From positions 151,014 to 215,013 of the forward strand of contig CAVYNB010000009.1 in NCBI GenBank assembly GCA_963769745.1: a DNA stretch of 64,000 nucleotides, written 5' to 3'. Position numbers and translations under genes: made by a program. Of this stretch, positions 62,748-64,000 are shown one piece after another. The DNA comes from JALORV01 sp963769745. GTDB taxonomy: Bacteria > Pseudomonadota > Gammaproteobacteria > Burkholderiales > Burkholderiaceae_F. The notes beneath the pieces are model-generated. The model did no database searches. It saw only the letters and a list, made by a program, of their open reading frames with translations, and had not been told where the DNA came from. Each line of letters begins with the position of its first letter. Positions within the stretch are counted from its first letter, which is position 1.

Positions 62748-64000
62748 ATGAGCCAGAATCAGCATCTCGCCATCCTCGTCGGCGGAGGACCTGCCCCCGG
62801 GATCAACAGTGTCATCGCGTCCGCGACGATCCGCGCGGTTCTGGAAGGGGTCGAAGTCATCGGCATCCGCGACGGCTTCGAGTGGATCATGAAGGGCGAC
62901 ATAACCCACATCACGCCACTCACGACCGACGAAGTCTCACGCATCCACTTTCGCGGCGGCTCGCATATCGGCATCTCGCGCGCGAACCCCACGAAAGACC
63001 CGAAGCACCTCGAGAACGCCGTCGAATCTCTGCTGCGGCTCAATGTCACCCGGCTCGTCACGATCGGCGGTGATGACACAGCCTACTCGGCAATGAGGCT
63101 CGAGCAGACGGCCGCCGGCCGTCTGCAAATCGTCCATGTCCCCAAGACGATCGATAACGACCTCGACCTGCCGGCCTACGTCGACACGTTTGGCTTCCAG
63201 ACCGCGCGCCATCACGGCGTCGAGATCGTCAAGAATCTCATGGTCGACGCGAAGACGACGTCGCGGTGGTACTTTGTCATCGCAATGGGGCGAACGGCGG
63301 GGCACCTCGCCCTCGGCATCGGCAAAGCCGCCGGTGCCACGCTGACCCTGATCCGGGAAGAGTTTCAGGCGCAGCAGATACGCTTCGAGGCGATCGTCGA
63401 CACGCTCGCAGGCGCCATCATCAAGCGCCTTTCCGAAGGACGGCGCGATGGACTTGCCGTTATCGCGGAGGGACTCGTCCTCGGCCTCGATCCTGAGTTT
63501 CTTGGGAGCCTCCCGGAGATCGAGCGTGACGCGCACGGCAACGTCCGGATCTCAGAGGTAAAAATTGGCGATCTACTAAAGGCTGCCGTCCAGGAGCGTC
63601 TGAAAAAGCTCGATATCGACATGACGATCGTCGCGAAGGATATCGGCTACGAGCTCAGATGCGCCGATCCGATTCCCTTCGACCTGGAGTACACGCGCGA
63701 CCTCGGCTATTGCGCAACGAAGTACCTCCTCTCGGGCGGGAATGCCGCAATGATTTCGATGCAGGCGGGCAACTTCGTCCCGGTTCCATTCCGTGAACTC
63801 CTCGACCCGGCGACGGGCCGCGCAAGGATCCGTCTGGTCGATATTCGTTCCACGCGCTACGCGATTGCCCGTCGTTACATGATTCGGTTACGGCGGGACG
63901 ACTTCGATGATCCGATCAAGCTAGCGAAGATCGCCGCAACCGCCGGAATGCCGGTTGCCCAGTTCCGAAAGGAATTTGAGTACCTGATTGCTACCGAGTT
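62748..64000 (+). CDS. pfp: Diphosphate-dependent phosphofructokinase-type protein (3' end cut)
   Basis: 6-phosphofructokinase family enzyme; 417 codons are present and the end is beyond the window. The substrate site GGGPAPGINS is at residue ~11. GGDDTAYS has Asp where ATP-dependent enzymes have Gly, and PKTIDNDLD has the Lys typical of PPi-dependent PFKs (ATP-type reads PGTIDND), so PPi use is predicted. MGRTAGHLALGIG and RYMIRL follow. Reversible PPi-PFK together with the adjacent aldolase would serve glycolysis and gluconeogenesis. Confidence 0.9.
   Translation, partial: MSQNQHLAILVGGGPAPGINSVIASATIRAVLEGVEVIGIRDGFEWIMKGDITHITPLTTDEVSRIHFRGGSHIGISRANPTKDPKHLENAVESLLRLNVTRLVTIGGDDTAYSAMRLEQTAAGRLQIVHVPKTIDNDLDLPAYVDTFGFQTARHHGVEIVKNLMVDAKTTSRWYFVIAMGRTAGHLALGIGKAAGATLTLIREEFQAQQIRFEAIVDTLAGAIIKRLSEGRRDGLAVIAEGLVLGLDPEFLGSLPEIERDAHGNVRISEVKIGDLLKAAVQERLKKLDIDMTIVAKDIGYELRCADPIPFDLEYTRDLGYCATKYLLSGGNAAMISMQAGNFVPVPFRELLDPATGRARIRLVDIRSTRYAIARRYMIRLRRDDFDDPIKLAKIAATAGMPVAQFRKEFEYLIATE

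Noticed and set aside
1..64000. tRNA, rRNA or CRISPR elements
   Set aside because: Read through for T-loop/cloverleaf signatures, rRNA core sequences and spaced identical repeats; none found, though a small RNA could be missed without tools.

Overview
The window looks like a chromosome segment of a high-GC betaproteobacterium (Burkholderiales/Rhodocyclales type). The evidence is gene content and order: dat-DUF493-lipB-lipA, ahcY-holin_4_2-metF, DUF484-xerC-rlmI, birA-coaX-SPOR, a 1.3-kaa DUF3683 FAD/Fe-S oxidoreductase, a DUF2917/LysR pair, and a DksA whose zinc site is degenerate. Most of it is core metabolism. I see no rRNA, tRNA, CRISPR array, prophage or insertion sequence.

Layout. 1-8.3 kb (minus strand): an ABC-transporter ATPase cut by the window edge, dksA and a COG0523 GTPase, rlmI, xerC, DUF484, dapF and two LpxL-type acyltransferases. 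8.3-17 kb is a one-carbon/methyl-cycle block: metK with a structured leader, ahcY behind an SAH riboswitch, metF and 5-formyl-THF cyclo-ligase, interspersed with a KefB-type antiporter, DUF2917 and a LysR regulator. 17-25.5 kb: slt, an NDUFA9-like epimerase, a GST, cca, a MidA-like methyltransferase, then a FolM-like reductase, folB and ttcA coupled by ATGA overlaps. 25.5-33.2 kb is accessory: a Gcr-type 'site-specific recombinase' membrane protein, YbaN, YqhA, a proline-rich lipoprotein with a small partner, and a BTAD regulator. 33.2-42.6 kb: ilvA, an SrkA-like kinase, small envelope proteins, the DUF3683 oxidoreductase, GNAT and HIT. 42.6-52.7 kb: a lipoprotein, SPOR, coaX, birA, VanZ, a 2Fe-2S ferredoxin, a hydrolase, a D-Ala-D-Ala carboxypeptidase, dat, DUF493, lipB and lipA. 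52.8-64 kb: a roughly 2,880-aa cyclic beta-1,2-glucan synthase, then a class I aldolase divergent from a PPi-type phosphofructokinase that runs off the edge.

How the parts relate: metK makes SAM, methyltransferases turn it into SAH, AhcY clears SAH under SAH-riboswitch control, and MetF, the 5-FCL and the pterin genes supply folate one-carbon units. LpxL, DapF, Slt, the carboxypeptidase, Dat and the glucan synthase all serve the envelope.

Two features stand out. First, a second, diverged copy of the last 20 codons of metK lies about 150 bp past the gene, which looks like a gene-replacement scar. Second, thirteen single-base frame breaks, twelve of them between 20.6 and 32.1 kb, all fall at short homopolymers, and correcting them restores coherent proteins. 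Sequencing or assembly error is the likeliest cause, so the genes marked pseudogene here may be intact in the organism.
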